DNA of 64,000 nucleotides from Crenobacter cavernae (GTDB taxonomy: Bacteria > Pseudomonadota > Gammaproteobacteria > Burkholderiales > Chromobacteriaceae): positions 62,001 through 126,000 of the forward strand of contig NZ_CP031337.1 in NCBI RefSeq assembly GCF_003355495.1, given 5' to 3'. The position numbers were made by a program, and so were the translations under genes. How positions within the stretch are numbered: position 1 is the first letter of the stretch; every line of letters begins with the position of its first letter. The notes beneath the pieces were generated by a model. That model was not told the origin of the DNA and did no database searches. It worked only from the letters and a program-made list of their open reading frames with translations. This document shows positions 38,681-48,754 of the stretch, piece after piece.

Positions 38681-40522
38681 ATGAACCGCTACCCGCTCTG
38701 GAAATACCTGATCATCGGGCTGGCGCTGATCGCCGCGACGATCTACACGCTGCCCAACTTCTTCGGCGAGTCGCCGGCGGTCCAGATCTCGAGCACGCGC
38801 CAGTCGATCCCGGTCGACACCGCGCTGATGGGCCGGGTGGAAACCGCGCTGGCTGCCCGCCATCTGACGCCCGACGGCCTGTTCCTCGACCGCGGCAGCC
38901 TGAAGGTCCGCTTCCGCGACCCGGACACCCAGATCAAGGCCCGCGACGCGATCCAGGCCGAACTGGGCGACACCTACATCATCGCGCTGAACCTCTTGTC
39001 GTCGTCGCCCGACTGGCTGACGCGGCTAAAGGCGCACCCGATGTTCCTCGGCCTCGACCTCAGGGGCGGCGTGCACTTCCTGCTCGAAGTCGACATGAAG
39101 GCCGCGATCGACAAGACCGTCGAGCGCTACACCGGCGACATCCGCCGCGAGCTGAAGGCGCAGAAGATCCGCTACGGCACGATCAAGCGCGACGGCAACA
39201 GCCTGACCGTCCAGCTCAGGGACGCCGAAACGCTGAAGGCCGCCGAGAACGCGGTCACGCGCACGCTGCCTTCGCTGGCGATGAGCGAGGACGCGAGCGC
39301 GTTCACGCTGACGCTGACGCTCAAGCCCGAAGAAATCACCCGCATCCAGGGCGACGCGGTGAAACAGAACATCTCGACGCTGCACAACCGCGTGAACGAG
39401 CTGGGCGTCGCCGAGCCCATCATCCAGCAGGCCGGCCCGGACCGCATCGTCGTACAGCTGCCGGGCGTGCAGGACACCGCCAAGGCGAAGGACATCCTCG
39501 GCCGCACCGCGGCCTTGCAGGTACGCATGGTCGAAGACGACACCGCAAAGATGGCCGAGGCGCTCGCCGGCAACGTGCCGGCCGGCTACGACCTGCTCGA
39601 CGAGCTGACCCCGCGCGGCCCGACCAAGATCCTCGTCAAGAAAGACGTCGAGCTGACCGGCGACAACATCAACGACGCGCAGCCGGGCTTCGAAGAGAAC
39701 GGCTCGCCGGCGGTGCATATCAACCTCGATTCGGCCGGCGCTTCGATCTTCCGCCAGGTGACCGCCGAGAACATCGGCCGGCGCATGGCGATGATCCTGG
39801 TCGAAAAGGGCAAGGCCGAAGTGGTGACCGCGCCGGTGATCCGTTCCGAGATCGGCGGCGGCCGCGTGCAGATTTCCGGCAGCATGAACCCGGCCGAAGC
39901 GCAGGACGTCGCGCTGCTCTTGCGCGCGGGTTCGCTCGCCGCGCCGATGACCATCATCGAAGAGCGCACCGTCGGCCCGAGCCTCGGCAAGGAAAACATC
40001 GAGAAGGGTTTCAACTCGACGCTGTGGGGCTTCGCCGCGATCGCGGTGTTCATGGTGATCTACTACCGCGTGTTCGGCGTGATCTCGGCGATCTCGCTCG
40101 GCGTGAACCTGTTTGTCCTGGTGGCGATGCTGTCGATGCTGCAGGCGACGCTGACGCTGCCGGGCATCGCGGCCATCGCGCTGACGCTCGGCATGGCGAT
40201 CGACGCCAACGTGCTGATCAACGAGCGCGTGCGCGAGGAGCTGCGCAACGGCGTGCCGCCGCAGAGCGCGATCCACGCCGGCTACCAGCACGCGTGGGCG
40301 ACGATTCTCGACTCGAACGTGACCACGCTGATCGCCGGCCTCGCGCTGTTGATCTTCGGTTCCGGCCCGGTGCGCGGCTTCGCCGTCGTGCACTGCCTCG
40401 GCATCCTGTCGTCGATGTTCTCGGCGGTGCTGGTGTCGCGCGGCCTCGTCAACCTGTGGTACGGCCGCCGTCGCCGCCTGAGTTCGTTGTCGATCGGCCA
40501 GATCTGGAAACCGACCGAATAA
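38681..40522 (+). CDS. secD: Protein translocase subunit SecD
   Basis: A 613-residue six-helix membrane protein. The N-terminal helix is YLIIGLALIAATIYTLPNFF; the large periplasmic loop carries GLDLRGGVHFLLEVDM and the P1 head, and helices 2-6 lie in the last 170 residues (GIAAIALTLGMAIDANVLINERVREE). With SecF it uses the proton-motive force for late protein export. Confidence 0.97.
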   Translation: MNRYPLWKYLIIGLALIAATIYTLPNFFGESPAVQISSTRQSIPVDTALMGRVETALAARHLTPDGLFLDRGSLKVRFRDPDTQIKARDAIQAELGDTYIIALNLLSSSPDWLTRLKAHPMFLGLDLRGGVHFLLEVDMKAAIDKTVERYTGDIRRELKAQKIRYGTIKRDGNSLTVQLRDAETLKAAENAVTRTLPSLAMSEDASAFTLTLTLKPEEITRIQGDAVKQNISTLHNRVNELGVAEPIIQQAGPDRIVVQLPGVQDTAKAKDILGRTAALQVRMVEDDTAKMAEALAGNVPAGYDLLDELTPRGPTKILVKKDVELTGDNINDAQPGFEENGSPAVHINLDSAGASIFRQVTAENIGRRMAMILVEKGKAEVVTAPVIRSEIGGGRVQISGSMNPAEAQDVALLLRAGSLAAPMTIIEERTVGPSLGKENIEKGFNSTLWGFAAIAVFMVIYYRVFGVISAISLGVNLFVLVAMLSMLQATLTLPGIAAIALTLGMAIDANVLINERVREELRNGVPPQSAIHAGYQHAWATILDSNVTTLIAGLALLIFGSGPVRGFAVVHCLGILSSMFSAVLVSRGLVNLWYGRRRRLSSLSIGQIWKPTE

Positions 40523-40568
40523 GATCAGACGGGCCGGCCACGCCGGCCCTCACTTGCAAAGGCAATCC

Positions 40569-41504
40569 ATGGAGCTCTTCCGAATCAAGCGGGACATCCC
40601 GTTCATGAGCTACGGCAAGGTCACCACGGCGATTTCGCTACTGACCTTCATCGTGGCCGTGTTCTTCCTCTTCGCCAAAGGGCTGAACCTCAGCGTCGAA
40701 TTCACCGGCGGCACGGTGATGGAAGTGCAATACGCGCAGTCGGCCAACCTGCCCGACGTGCGTTCCCGCGTCGAGCGGCTCGGCCTCGGCGAACCGAGCG
40801 TGCAGAGCCTCGGTACCAGCCGCGACGTGCTGATCCGCCTGCCGAACAAGCCGGGCATCACCAGCGCGCAGCTGTCGAACCAGGTGATGACGTCGCTGAA
40901 GGCGGGCGGCGCGCAGCTCGAACTGCGCAAGGTCGAGTTCGTCGGCCCGAGCGTCGGCGCGGAACTGGTAGAGCACGGCCTGACCGCGGTCATCGTCGTG
41001 TGCATCGGCATCATGCTGTATCTGGCGCTGCGCTTCGAGTGGCGGCTGGCGGTGGCGGCGATCATCGCCAACATGCACGACGTGGTGATCATCCTCGGCT
41101 GCTTCGCGTTCTTCGGCTGGGAGTTCTCGCTGACCGTGCTGGCCGGCGTGCTGGCGGTGCTCGGCTACTCGGTGAACGAATCGGTCGTGGTGTTCGACCG
41201 GATCCGCGAAAACTTCCGCAAGCCGTCGATGCGCACCAAGACCGTCGCCGAGGTGATCGACAACGCGATCACCGCGACGATGAGCCGCACCATCATCACC
41301 CACGGTTCGACCGAAACCATGGTGCTGGCGATGCTGCTGTTCGGCGGCCCGGCGCTGCACGGCTTCGCCATCGCGCTGACGATCGGCATCGTGTTCGGCA
41401 TCTACTCGTCGGTGCTGGTCGCCAGCCCGATCGCGCTGGCGCTCGGCGTGAAGCGCGAGCACATGGTCAAGCCGCCGAAACCCAAGCAGGAAGCGGTGGT
41501 CTGA
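40569..41504 (+). CDS. secF: Protein translocase subunit SecF
   Basis: A 311-residue membrane partner of SecD. It has the first helix [18 protein letters not shown], the segment [15 protein letters not shown], and the conserved [17 protein letters not shown] and [18 protein letters not shown] 40569 is used; a TTG at 40554 is ignored. Confidence 0.97.
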   Translation: MELFRIKRDIPFMSYGKVTTAISLLTFIVAVFFLFAKGLNLSVEFTGGTVMEVQYAQSANLPDVRSRVERLGLGEPSVQSLGTSRDVLIRLPNKPGITSAQLSNQVMTSLKAGGAQLELRKVEFVGPSVGAELVEHGLTAVIVVCIGIMLYLALRFEWRLAVAAIIANMHDVVIILGCFAFFGWEFSLTVLAGVLAVLGYSVNESVVVFDRIRENFRKPSMRTKTVAEVIDNAITATMSRTIITHGSTETMVLAMLLFGGPALHGFAIALTIGIVFGIYSSVLVASPIALALGVKREHMVKPPKPKQEAVV

Positions 41505-41525
41505 TTTTTCGCCCGGGTTCACCCG

Positions 41526-41557
41526 ACGGGCCGGCCGTGCGCCGGCCCGTTTTTTTG
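41526..41557 (+). terminator. Terminator after secF
   Basis: ACGGGCCGGC (41526-41535) and GCCGGCCCGT (41541-41550) followed by T7. An uptake-like 9-mer starts three bases later (41560). Confidence 0.85.
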
Positions 41558-41607
41558 CGCTCGGCCAACCTTGGGCCGCCGCCCTCAACCCCTGTACAAT
41601 TGCCGCC

Positions 41608-42252
41608 ATGGAAGCCATTACTTTTCTGATCGACTTCGTGCTGCACATCGACCGGCACCTCGCCGACCTAGTCGCCGCCTACGGCCCGCTGATTTATTTG
41701 ATCCTGTTCCTGATCGTGTTCTGCGAGACCGGCCTCGTCGTCACGCCGTTCCTGCCGGGCGACTCGCTGCTGTTCGTCGCGGGCACGCTCGCCGCCACTG
41801 GCCAGATGGACGTGCATCTCTTGGTCGCGCTGCTGATCGCCGCAGCCATCCTCGGCGACACGGTCAACTACACCGTCGGGCGCAGGGTCGGGATGAGGCT
41901 GTTCTCGAACCCGGATTCGAAGATCTTCCGCCGCGCGTATCTCGACAAGACGCACGCCTTCTACGAGCGCCACGGCGGCAAGACCATCATCCTCGCGCGC
42001 TTCGTGCCGATCGTGCGCACCTTCGCGCCGTTCGTCGCCGGCGTCGGCACGATGAGCTATGGGCTTTTCCTGTCGTATAACGTGATCGGCGGCGTGGCGT
42101 GGGTAGCGAGCTTCACCTACCTCGGCTTCCTGTTCGGCAACCTGCCGGCGGTCAAGTCCAACCTGTCGCTGTTGATCGTCGGCATCATCATCGTGTCGAT
42201 CCTCCCCGGCGTGTTCGAATTCCTGCGCCACAAGCGCGCGTCGCGCGCATGA
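41608..42252 (+). CDS. DedA-family membrane protein
   Basis: A 214-residue DedA (SNARE-associated/VTT) protein with several hydrophobic helices. Conserved parts are [30 protein letters not shown] and [19 protein letters not shown]. The family is proposed to move undecaprenyl phosphate or related lipids and to help maintain the membrane potential. Its stop overlaps the mutL start (ATGA). Confidence 0.9.
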   Translation: MEAITFLIDFVLHIDRHLADLVAAYGPLIYLILFLIVFCETGLVVTPFLPGDSLLFVAGTLAATGQMDVHLLVALLIAAAILGDTVNYTVGRRVGMRLFSNPDSKIFRRAYLDKTHAFYERHGGKTIILARFVPIVRTFAPFVAGVGTMSYGLFLSYNVIGGVAWVASFTYLGFLFGNLPAVKSNLSLLIVGIIIVSILPGVFEFLRHKRASRA

Positions 42253-44135
42253 GCCCGATCCGCCGCCTGCCCGACCACCTGGTCAACCAGATCGCCGCCG
42301 GTGAGGTGGTCGAACGCCCGGCGTCTGCACTGAAGGAGGTGCTCGAGAACAGCCTCGACGCCGGCGCGACGAAGATCGCCGTCGACCTCACGCAAGGCGG
42401 CATCAAGCTGATCCGCGTCACCGACGACGGCGGCGGCATCGCCGAGGACGAACTGGCGCTCGCGCTCGATAGGCACGCGACCAGCAAGATCCGCGACCTT
42501 GACGACCTCGAGAGCGTCGGGACCCTGGGCTTCAGGGGCGAGGGCCTCGCCAGCATCGCGTCGGTGTCGCGCCTCACGCTGATCTCGCGCCAGAGAGGTG
42601 CGGCGCACGCGCACCGCATCGTCGCGATCGACGGCGCGCTGCACCCGGTCGAGCCGGCCGCGCACGCCGAGGGCAGCACGGTCGAGGTGGTCGACCTCTA
42701 CTTCAACACGCCGGCGCGGCGCAAATTCCTGAAGTCCGAGTCGACCGAGTACGCGCACTGCGCGGCGACCTTCGAGCGCATCGCGCTCGCGCACCCGGGC
42801 GTCGAATTCCTGCTGCGCCACAACGGCAAGGTGGTCGAACGGCTGCCGCAGCAGAGCGCACCCGACCGCGTAGCCGCCATTCTCGGCAAGGACTTCGCCT
42901 CCGCCGCGCTGCAGGTGTCGGCCGAAGCCGGGCCGCTCGCGCTGTTCGGCCTCGTCGCCAGCCCGACCTACTCGAAGGCCAGCCGCGACGCGCAGTACTT
43001 CTTCGTCAACGGCCGCTTCGTGCGCGACAAGACCGCGCAGCACGCGATCCGCCAGGCCTTCCGCGACGTGCTGCACCACGAGCGCCACCCGTGCTACGCG
43101 CTGTTCCTGTCGCTGCCGCCCGAGGGCGTCGACGTCAACGTGCACCCGACCAAGATCGAGGTGCGCTTTAGGGAATCGCAGGCGATCCACCAGTTCGTGT
43201 TCCACGCGCTGAACAAGACGCTGGCGGCGACCACTGCCGGCAGCACGCCGTCGGCGGCAGGCGCGCCACTCGAGGCCGGATCGACGCAGGGCTCGGCCAA
43301 CCTTGCGGCTCCCGCCCCCGCTTTTTCATCGGCGGCGACGCCGACGTCGCGGACGATCTACCAGCAAAGCCCGCTGCCGCTGTCGGTCGCGCGCGAGGCC
43401 ACCGCCGCTTACGCCGCGCTGTTCGGCGGCGTGCGCGAGGAAGAGGCCGCGCTGGCCTCCGCCGAAACAAGCAGGTTGGCCGAGCCCACCCCGCCGTTCG
43501 TGCCGCAGGGCTCGGCCAAGCTCGCGAGTCTTGTGGCAGATAATCCGGCGCTGCCGCCGCTCGGCTTCGCGCTGGCGCAGTTGCACGGCGTCTACATCCT
43601 CGCGCAGAACGTCGACGGGCTGATCCTGGTCGACATGCACGCCGCGCACGAGCGCATCGTCTACGAACAGCTGAAGACCGCGCTCGAACACGACGCGATC
43701 CCGATGCAGCCCTTGCTGCTGCCGGTGGCGATGGCCGCCGACCGCATGGAGGTCGCCACCGTGCACGAGCACGGCGAAGGCATGAAGCGGCTCGGCCTGG
43801 AACTGGCGACGCTGTCGCCGACGCAGGTCGCGATCCGCGCGGTGCCGGTGTGGCTCAAGGACGGCGACGCCGTCGAGCTGGCGCGCGCGGTGCTGAAGGA
43901 CGTGCGCGAAGCCGGCCTGAGCCGGGTTCTCACGGAACGTCGCAACGAATTGCTCGCGACGATGGCCTGCCACGGCGCGGTGCGCGCCAACCGGCAGCTG
44001 ACCCTGGCCGAGATGAATGCGCTCTTGCGCGACATGGAGGCCACCGAGCGCTCGAACCAGTGCAACCACGGCCGCCCGACCTGGGTGCGGCTGACGATGA
44101 AGGACCTCGACGGCCTGTTCCTGCGCGGCCGCTGA
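42249..44135 (+). CDS. mutL: DNA mismatch repair protein MutL
   Basis: A 628-residue MutL. The GHKL ATPase has [23 protein letters not shown] and [12 protein letters not shown]. The C-terminal half has [12 protein letters not shown], matching the endonuclease motif DQHA-x2-E-x4-E (Gln to Met), and [10 protein letters not shown], which fits the zinc-site motif. It is therefore of the nicking type seen in bacteria without MutH. The weakly conserved linker (around residues 330-430) contains three uptake-like 9-mers (43292, 43476, 43511). The start overlaps dedA. Confidence 0.95.
   Translation: MSPIRRLPDHLVNQIAAGEVVERPASALKEVLENSLDAGATKIAVDLTQGGIKLIRVTDDGGGIAEDELALALDRHATSKIRDLDDLESVGTLGFRGEGLASIASVSRLTLISRQRGAAHAHRIVAIDGALHPVEPAAHAEGSTVEVVDLYFNTPARRKFLKSESTEYAHCAATFERIALAHPGVEFLLRHNGKVVERLPQQSAPDRVAAILGKDFASAALQVSAEAGPLALFGLVASPTYSKASRDAQYFFVNGRFVRDKTAQHAIRQAFRDVLHHERHPCYALFLSLPPEGVDVNVHPTKIEVRFRESQAIHQFVFHALNKTLAATTAGSTPSAAGAPLEAGSTQGSANLAAPAPAFSSAATPTSRTIYQQSPLPLSVAREATAAYAALFGGVREEEAALASAETSRLAEPTPPFVPQGSAKLASLVADNPALPPLGFALAQLHGVYILAQNVDGLILVDMHAAHERIVYEQLKTALEHDAIPMQPLLLPVAMAADRMEVATVHEHGEGMKRLGLELATLSPTQVAIRAVPVWLKDGDAVELARAVLKDVREAGLSRVLTERRNELLATMACHGAVRANRQLTLAEMNALLRDMEATERSNQCNHGRPTWVRLTMKDLDGLFLRGR
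43292..43519. repeat. Three uptake-like 9-mers in the MutL linker
   Basis: CTCGGCCAA at 43292 and 43511 and TTGGCCGAG at 43476, coding SAN, SAK and LAE in the linker. Extended matches (GCTCGGCCAACCTT, AGGTTGGCCGAGC) are as long as in intergenic copies. Confidence 0.85.
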
Positions 44136-44187
44136 GCGGCACCCTCCTCCCCCCTAATCCATCTCGCTTAAAACAGGAAAAAGAAAC

Positions 44188-45123
44188 ATGGCCGGATCCA
44201 GCCTATTGGCCCTTATCGACGACATCGCCACCGTGCTCGACGACGTGGCGGTGATGACCAAGGTCGCCGCCAAGAAAACCTCCGGGGTGCTCGGCGACGA
44301 CCTCGCGCTGAACGCGCAGCAGGTCGCCGGCGTACGCGCCGAGCGCGAACTGCCGGTGGTCTGGGCGGTGGCCGTGGGCTCGCTCAAGAACAAGGCGATC
44401 CTGGTACCGGCGGCGCTGGCGATCAGCGCGCTGCTGCCGTGGCTGATCACCCCGCTGCTGATGATAGGCGGCGCCTATCTGTGTTTCGAAGGGGTGGAAA
44501 AACTGGCGCACAAGCTGCTCCATAGCGCCGCGGAAGACCACGTCCATCACGAACAGCTAGTCGAAGCGCTGGCCGACCCGGCCGTCGACATGGTGGCCTT
44601 CGAGAAAGAAAAGGTGCAGGGCGCGATCCGCACCGACTTCATCCTGTCGGCGGAGATCATCGTGATCTCGCTCGGCACCGTCGCCACCGCCTCCTTCGGC
44701 TCGCAGGTCGCCGTGCTCACCGGCATCGCGCTGATCATGACCGTCGGCGTATACGGCCTGGTGGCCGGCATCGTCAAGCTGGACGACGCCGGGCTGTATC
44801 TGAGCGCGAAGGGCGACGCAGCGCAGCGCGCTTTCGGCCGCTTCCTGCTGCTCTTTGCCCCCTACCTGATGAAATTCCTTTCGGTGGCCGGCACCGCGGC
44901 GATGTTCATGGTCGGCGGCGGCATCCTCACCCACGGCACCCCGGGCGCCTACGACCTCATCCACGGCATCGCCCACAGCGCCGCCGGCGTGCCGGCCATC
45001 GGCGCCGTGCTGGAGGCCATCGTCCCGACGCTGCTCGACGCGCTCGCCGGCATCGTCGCCGGCGCCGTCGTGCTGGCCGGGGTGAGCGGCATAGGCCGCA
45101 TCGTGAAGACGGCCAAGAGCTGA
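44188..45123 (+). CDS. yedI: DUF808 membrane protein (YedI family)
   Basis: A 311-residue inner membrane protein starting [19 protein letters not shown], with long hydrophobic helices ([18 protein letters not shown] at the end) and [19 protein letters not shown]. The family is widespread; its function is unknown. A strong terminator follows. Confidence 0.85.
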   Translation: MAGSSLLALIDDIATVLDDVAVMTKVAAKKTSGVLGDDLALNAQQVAGVRAERELPVVWAVAVGSLKNKAILVPAALAISALLPWLITPLLMIGGAYLCFEGVEKLAHKLLHSAAEDHVHHEQLVEALADPAVDMVAFEKEKVQGAIRTDFILSAEIIVISLGTVATASFGSQVAVLTGIALIMTVGVYGLVAGIVKLDDAGLYLSAKGDAAQRAFGRFLLLFAPYLMKFLSVAGTAAMFMVGGGILTHGTPGAYDLIHGIAHSAAGVPAIGAVLEAIVPTLLDALAGIVAGAVVLAGVSGIGRIVKTAKS

Positions 45124-45140
45124 CGCGACGCTTGTCCGGA

Positions 45141-45177
45141 AACGATCGGCCCGCCTGGTGCGGGCCGATCGTTTTTT
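45141..45177 (+). terminator. Terminator after yedI
   Basis: AACGATCGGCCCGC (45141-45154) and GCGGGCCGATCGTT (45160-45173), five-base loop, then T6. Confidence 0.9.
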
Positions 45178-45206
45178 ACGCCCGCGTAGCGTCCTTGCCG
45201 GGCGAC

Positions 45207-45314
45207 CTATTCGCCGTCGCCCCCTTGCGTCGCCGGCGGGATACGCAGCTTGAACGACCCCATCGCCTTGGCCTGTTCGCGGCTGACGCCTTCGATGCCG
45301 AAGGACTCGTTCAT
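45207..45314 (-). CDS. Possible small protein (35 residues)
   Basis: An ATG frame on the minus strand: MNESFGIEGVSREQAKAM and 17 more residues. Codon third positions are rich in G and C like the core genes. A weak AGG is 11 bases upstream. No similarity recognised. The 335 bases to its right (45315-45649) hold no other gene on my reading, apart from an uptake-like 9-mer (45624). Confidence 0.3.
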   Translation of the reverse strand: MNESFGIEGVSREQAKAMGSFKLRIPPATQGGDGE

Positions 45315-45649
45315 TAGGGTTGACCTGCTTTCTGATTAACTGCGGGAGGCTTCACGGCCCCGATGACTCAAGCGTCCCGAAGGCGCGTTGGGGACGACCC
45401 GGGGCACACGGCAACAACACGATACGGTTCCACGATGCCGTTGATGATCGCCAAGTTTTTGACTGCCTGCCCCGTCCCTTTCCGCATTTTGTCGGCCTTG
45501 CATCGATGGACTACTGTGAACAGTCGACGCGCGATTCGCTGCTGCCGGCTACGGCCCGGCTGCGATGCGCCGGGTAGCGGAGAATGGCAGTTCAAACAGG
45601 CGCCCAGCATTCCGTCGCCAAGCTTGGCCGAGGCAAGGAGAAACGCGAG

Positions 45650-46270
45650 ATGGAAAACGAAATGATGGGCGCCACCACGAGCCATTGCCTCCCGCTGCGC
45701 CCCGGTACGACCCGCGTGTTCTACGAGCAGAATACCCATACGCGGGTCAAAATGGAGGCCCGTCACGCCGGCCAGAACGAGGTCTATCTGGACATAGCCA
45801 TGCCGGGCGGGAAGCTGCCCCGACTGCATTTCAAGTCGGACCGGCCACAGACCGCCAACCTCGACACCTGCGTCTGGACGCTGCTGAAGGCCCGGTTCGA
45901 CAACGCTTTGGAATTTACCTTTGGCCCGAAAGGGCTGGAACTGCCGATGAACCTGACGATCGGCACCACCGTCACGGCCCAACCTGAGCAAACCAATCCC
46001 GCGACGGGCAGCCCGGTCAAACTAACGCTGCAGGTCGTCACGAGCGAGAGGATAACCGTCCGCCCGGAGCTGGGCCTCGACCAGGAAAACGGCTATTTGA
46101 CGCGGCCGGTGCTGAAATGCTCTGCGCACCTTCAAGACATCCGCCTGGGCACGTCCCTTCTGAAGGCGGATATATGGCTGTTGCCGGGCCTGGGGGTCGT
46201 CAAGGCGCAAGGACAGGCATTCGGCGTCTTCTCGATACTCGATCTCGTCGAGTTCCATACCCCGGCCTGA
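45650..46270 (+). CDS. Hypothetical protein, weakly like DUF3108/TapB
   Basis: A 206-residue protein without a clear signal peptide. It is beta-rich, with SHCLPLRPGTTRVFYEQNTH at the start and the phrase WLLPGLGVVKAQG near the end, which resembles the phrase common in DUF3108/TapB-like proteins. This is a weak similarity. AAGGAG nine bases before ATG 45650 fixes the start. An uptake-like 9-mer lies just upstream. Confidence 0.55.
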   Translation: MENEMMGATTSHCLPLRPGTTRVFYEQNTHTRVKMEARHAGQNEVYLDIAMPGGKLPRLHFKSDRPQTANLDTCVWTLLKARFDNALEFTFGPKGLELPMNLTIGTTVTAQPEQTNPATGSPVKLTLQVVTSERITVRPELGLDQENGYLTRPVLKCSAHLQDIRLGTSLLKADIWLLPGLGVVKAQGQAFGVFSILDLVEFHTPA

Positions 46271-46301
46271 TTCGAAGCAATCAAGCCAAATCGCACGCAT
46301 G

Positions 46302-46330
46302 GCTTGGCCGAGCCTTTGCTTCGGCCAAGC
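46302..46330. terminator. Imperfect uptake-like motif pair between convergent genes
   Basis: GCTTGGCCGA (46302-46311) and TCGGCCAAGC (46321-46330) form a 10-bp stem. The left half is an exact 9-mer (46304); the right has T instead of C. There is no T-run. Confidence 0.45.
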
Positions 46331-46372
46331 TTCTGCGCCATACCTGCGCCTAGCGTCGATCCTTACCAAGCT

Positions 46373-47575
46373 TCACCAGCTCGTCTCCCGTTCCGGGGAC
46401 GAGGTGATCTTGTGGATGGACAGATCTGCGCCGTTGAACTCCTCCTCCTCGTCCAGCCGCAGCCCGACCGCCTTCTTGATCAGCCCGTAGACGACATAGC
46501 CGCCGGCGAACGCGATCGCTACGCCCATCGCGGTGCCGATCAGTTGCGAGACGAAACTCACGCCTCCCATGCCGCCGAGCGCCTGCTGGCCGAACACACC
46601 GGCCGCGAGTCCGCCCCAGACGCCGCACACGCCGTGCAGCGGCCACACGCCGAGCACGTCGTCGATCTTCAGCCTGTTCTGCGTGACGGTGAACAGCCAT
46701 ACGAACAGCGCGCCGGCTGCCGCGCCGACCGCGAGCGCGCCGATCGGGTGCATCACGTCCGAGCCGGCGCACACCGCGACGAGGCCGGCGAGCGGGCCGT
46801 TGTGGATGAAGCCCGGGTCGTTCTTGCCCGCGAACATCGCGACCACGGTGCCGCCGACCATCGCCATCAGCGAGTTGATCGCGACGAGGCCCGAGACGCC
46901 ACCGATGCGCTGTGCGCTCATCACGTTGAAGCCGAACCAGCCGACGATCAGGATCCACGCGCCGAGCGCGAGGAAGGGAATCGACGACGGCGGGTGCGCG
47001 GCGACGTGGCCGTCGCGCTGGTAGCGGCCGCGCCGCGCGCCGAGGTGCAGCACGGCGGCGAGGGCGATCCAGCCGCCGACCGCGTGCACGACGACCGAGC
47101 CGGCGAAGTCGTGGAAAGGCGCGCCGAATTGGTGCGCGAGCCAGTCCTGCACGCCGAAGTGGCCGTTCCACGCGATACCCTCGAAAAACGGGTAGACGAG
47201 GCCGACGAGGAAGAAGGTCGCCATCGACTGCGGGTGGAACTTAGCGCGCTCGGCGATGCCGCCCGACACGATGGCCGGGATCGCCGCGGCGAAGGTCAAG
47301 AGGAAGAAGAAGCGCACCAGTTCGTAGCCGTTGTGCGCGGCGAGCGTCTCGGCCCCGCTCCAGAAGTCGACACCGTAGGCGAGCGGGAAGCCGACGAAGA
47401 AATAGGCGAGGCCCGACACGGCGAAGTCGGTGAGGATCTTCACCAGCGCGTTGACCTGGTTCTTCTTGCGCACGGTGCCGAGCTCGAGAAAGGCGAAGCC
47501 GGCGTGCATCGCGAGGATCATGATCGCGCCGAGCAGGATGAAGAGGACGTCGTTCGGGGTCGGGTTGGGACTCAT
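46373..47575 (-). CDS. amt: Ammonium transporter
   Basis: A 400-residue, 11-helix Amt protein. The twin His pair of the pore is in FHDFAGSVVVHAVGG and WPLHGVCGVWGG, and FAFLELGTVRKKN is in the first helices. ATG 47575 is chosen to give the N-terminus directly before helix 1; the longer frame adds a second hydrophobic stretch that could be a signal. No glnK gene is adjacent, although Amt genes are often paired with one. Confidence 0.95.
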   Translation of the reverse strand: MSPNPTPNDVLFILLGAIMILAMHAGFAFLELGTVRKKNQVNALVKILTDFAVSGLAYFFVGFPLAYGVDFWSGAETLAAHNGYELVRFFFLLTFAAAIPAIVSGGIAERAKFHPQSMATFFLVGLVYPFFEGIAWNGHFGVQDWLAHQFGAPFHDFAGSVVVHAVGGWIALAAVLHLGARRGRYQRDGHVAAHPPSSIPFLALGAWILIVGWFGFNVMSAQRIGGVSGLVAINSLMAMVGGTVVAMFAGKNDPGFIHNGPLAGLVAVCAGSDVMHPIGALAVGAAAGALFVWLFTVTQNRLKIDDVLGVWPLHGVCGVWGGLAAGVFGQQALGGMGGVSFVSQLIGTAMGVAIAFAGGYVVYGLIKKAVGLRLDEEEEFNGADLSIHKITSSPERETSW

Positions 47576-48151
47576 CTGGGCGATTCCAGTGCGTGGCGGG
47601 AGTGCTGCACCATAAGCAAGCAGGATGCCTGCCAACGCAAGCCCTTGATTTTAATTGATTCGCAGCGTGCGCGTATGACAATGGTGCGTGGCAGGCATGG
47701 ACGAGACCCGTTTTGGGGCAGGCGAAGTGAGCCAACATAGTGCACGGCCATGTCGGGTGTTCGATCTTGGTGCATCGATCCGGCACTCGAGGCAGCCAGG
47801 CCCCAACGTTGGCCGAGGAAGATGGGACAAACGGCGGATGGCGCAGGACGATCGATAGCGAAGCCCGAGCGGCCTTCGCGCGGGACAGGCACGGGCTGCG
47901 GCGGACATGGCAGTCGGTTTATCCCTGTCTCGGCACGCGACCCGCCCCTTCCCCCACCCACTTAGCTCCATAGCGAGAAACGGCATTCCGTCATGCAAAA
48001 CCACGCCGACAAAACCGCTATCCATCAGCGTAATTCACTATAAAAACATCAAATTGCCAAAATAACACATGATAATATGTTATTTGCTTAGTTGTTCAAT
48101 CAAATCAGACCGGCATGAAGCGGTCGACCCTTTAAAGCTGCAGGAATAGAA
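47576..48151. other. Long gap with A+T-rich promoter region
   Basis: No gene recognised. An uptake-like 9-mer lies at 47809. The part 48020-48110 is very A+T rich and probably holds the promoter of the exported protein at 48152. It contains AATAACACAT (48061-48070) and ATATGTTATT (48075-48084), inverted copies with one mismatch, a possible operator. Confidence 0.4.
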
Positions 48152-48649
48152 GTGAAACGACTCATTGCCCTGGCCATGGCGAGCCTCGTCGCCGTGCCAA
48201 GCTATGCCGCCGACGCGGCAGGCGCCGCTTGCGCCACCACCCACGTCGACCTGATGCGCGCCACGCGCTACACCGAACTGGTCCGCATGAACGGCAGCGG
48301 CCAGTGCGCGTCGCGCTCGGTGCCGAACTTTGTCGCGCTGTGCACCCAGATCGGCCAGCTTTCCGACGCCGCGATCGAAGGCATCGCGCTGCCGATGATC
48401 AAGAAATCGGTGTCGTGCGACATGGCCAAAAGCGCGCTGACCTTCTGGGCTACGCCCGACGGCAAGGTCATCTCGAAGAAGGTGATGCAGGGCATCGCGC
48501 GCGGTTCCGGCCCGGTGCTGACGAGCCGCGAATCGGCGCTCTACGAGCAGTTCATGGGCTCCCCGGCCGGCCAGACGATGAACCTGTACACCAACAACAA
48601 CCAGGTCAACTCCGCCATCCTGACCCGCATCGCCGCGTACAAGCGGTAA
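48152..48649 (+). CDS. Small exported protein of unknown function
   Basis: A 165-residue protein with a signal peptide (MKRLIALAMASLVAVPSYA). The mature part has several Cys (GAACATT, SGQCASR, ALCTQ, VSCDM) that could form disulfides, and LYEQFMGSPAGQTMN near the end. No family assigned. Probably periplasmic. Confidence 0.7.
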   Translation: MKRLIALAMASLVAVPSYAADAAGAACATTHVDLMRATRYTELVRMNGSGQCASRSVPNFVALCTQIGQLSDAAIEGIALPMIKKSVSCDMAKSALTFWATPDGKVISKKVMQGIARGSGPVLTSRESALYEQFMGSPAGQTMNLYTNNNQVNSAILTRIAAYKR

Positions 48650-48660
48650 GGGTCTCGGGG

Positions 48661-48695
48661 GCCCCGCCCCCGTTCCCCTCCCCCTCCCCCTCCGG
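48661..48695. repeat. C-rich tract with G-quadruplex potential on the minus strand
   Basis: Repeated runs of four and five C separated by T (CCCCTCCCCCTCCCCCTCC). The complementary strand has at least four G-runs of four or more. It lies directly before the sbcB start, together with an uptake-like 9-mer (48698). Confidence 0.6.
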
Positions 48696-48754
48696 GCTTG
48701 GCCGAGCCTGCCGTGCAATGCGACAATCGCGCCTTTGCCTGCTGCCCGACGCCC

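Noticed and set aside
45368..45991. A 207-codon minus-strand frame
   Set aside because: It overlaps the plus-strand hypothetical gene, which has a better ribosome binding site and a plausible beta-rich product.
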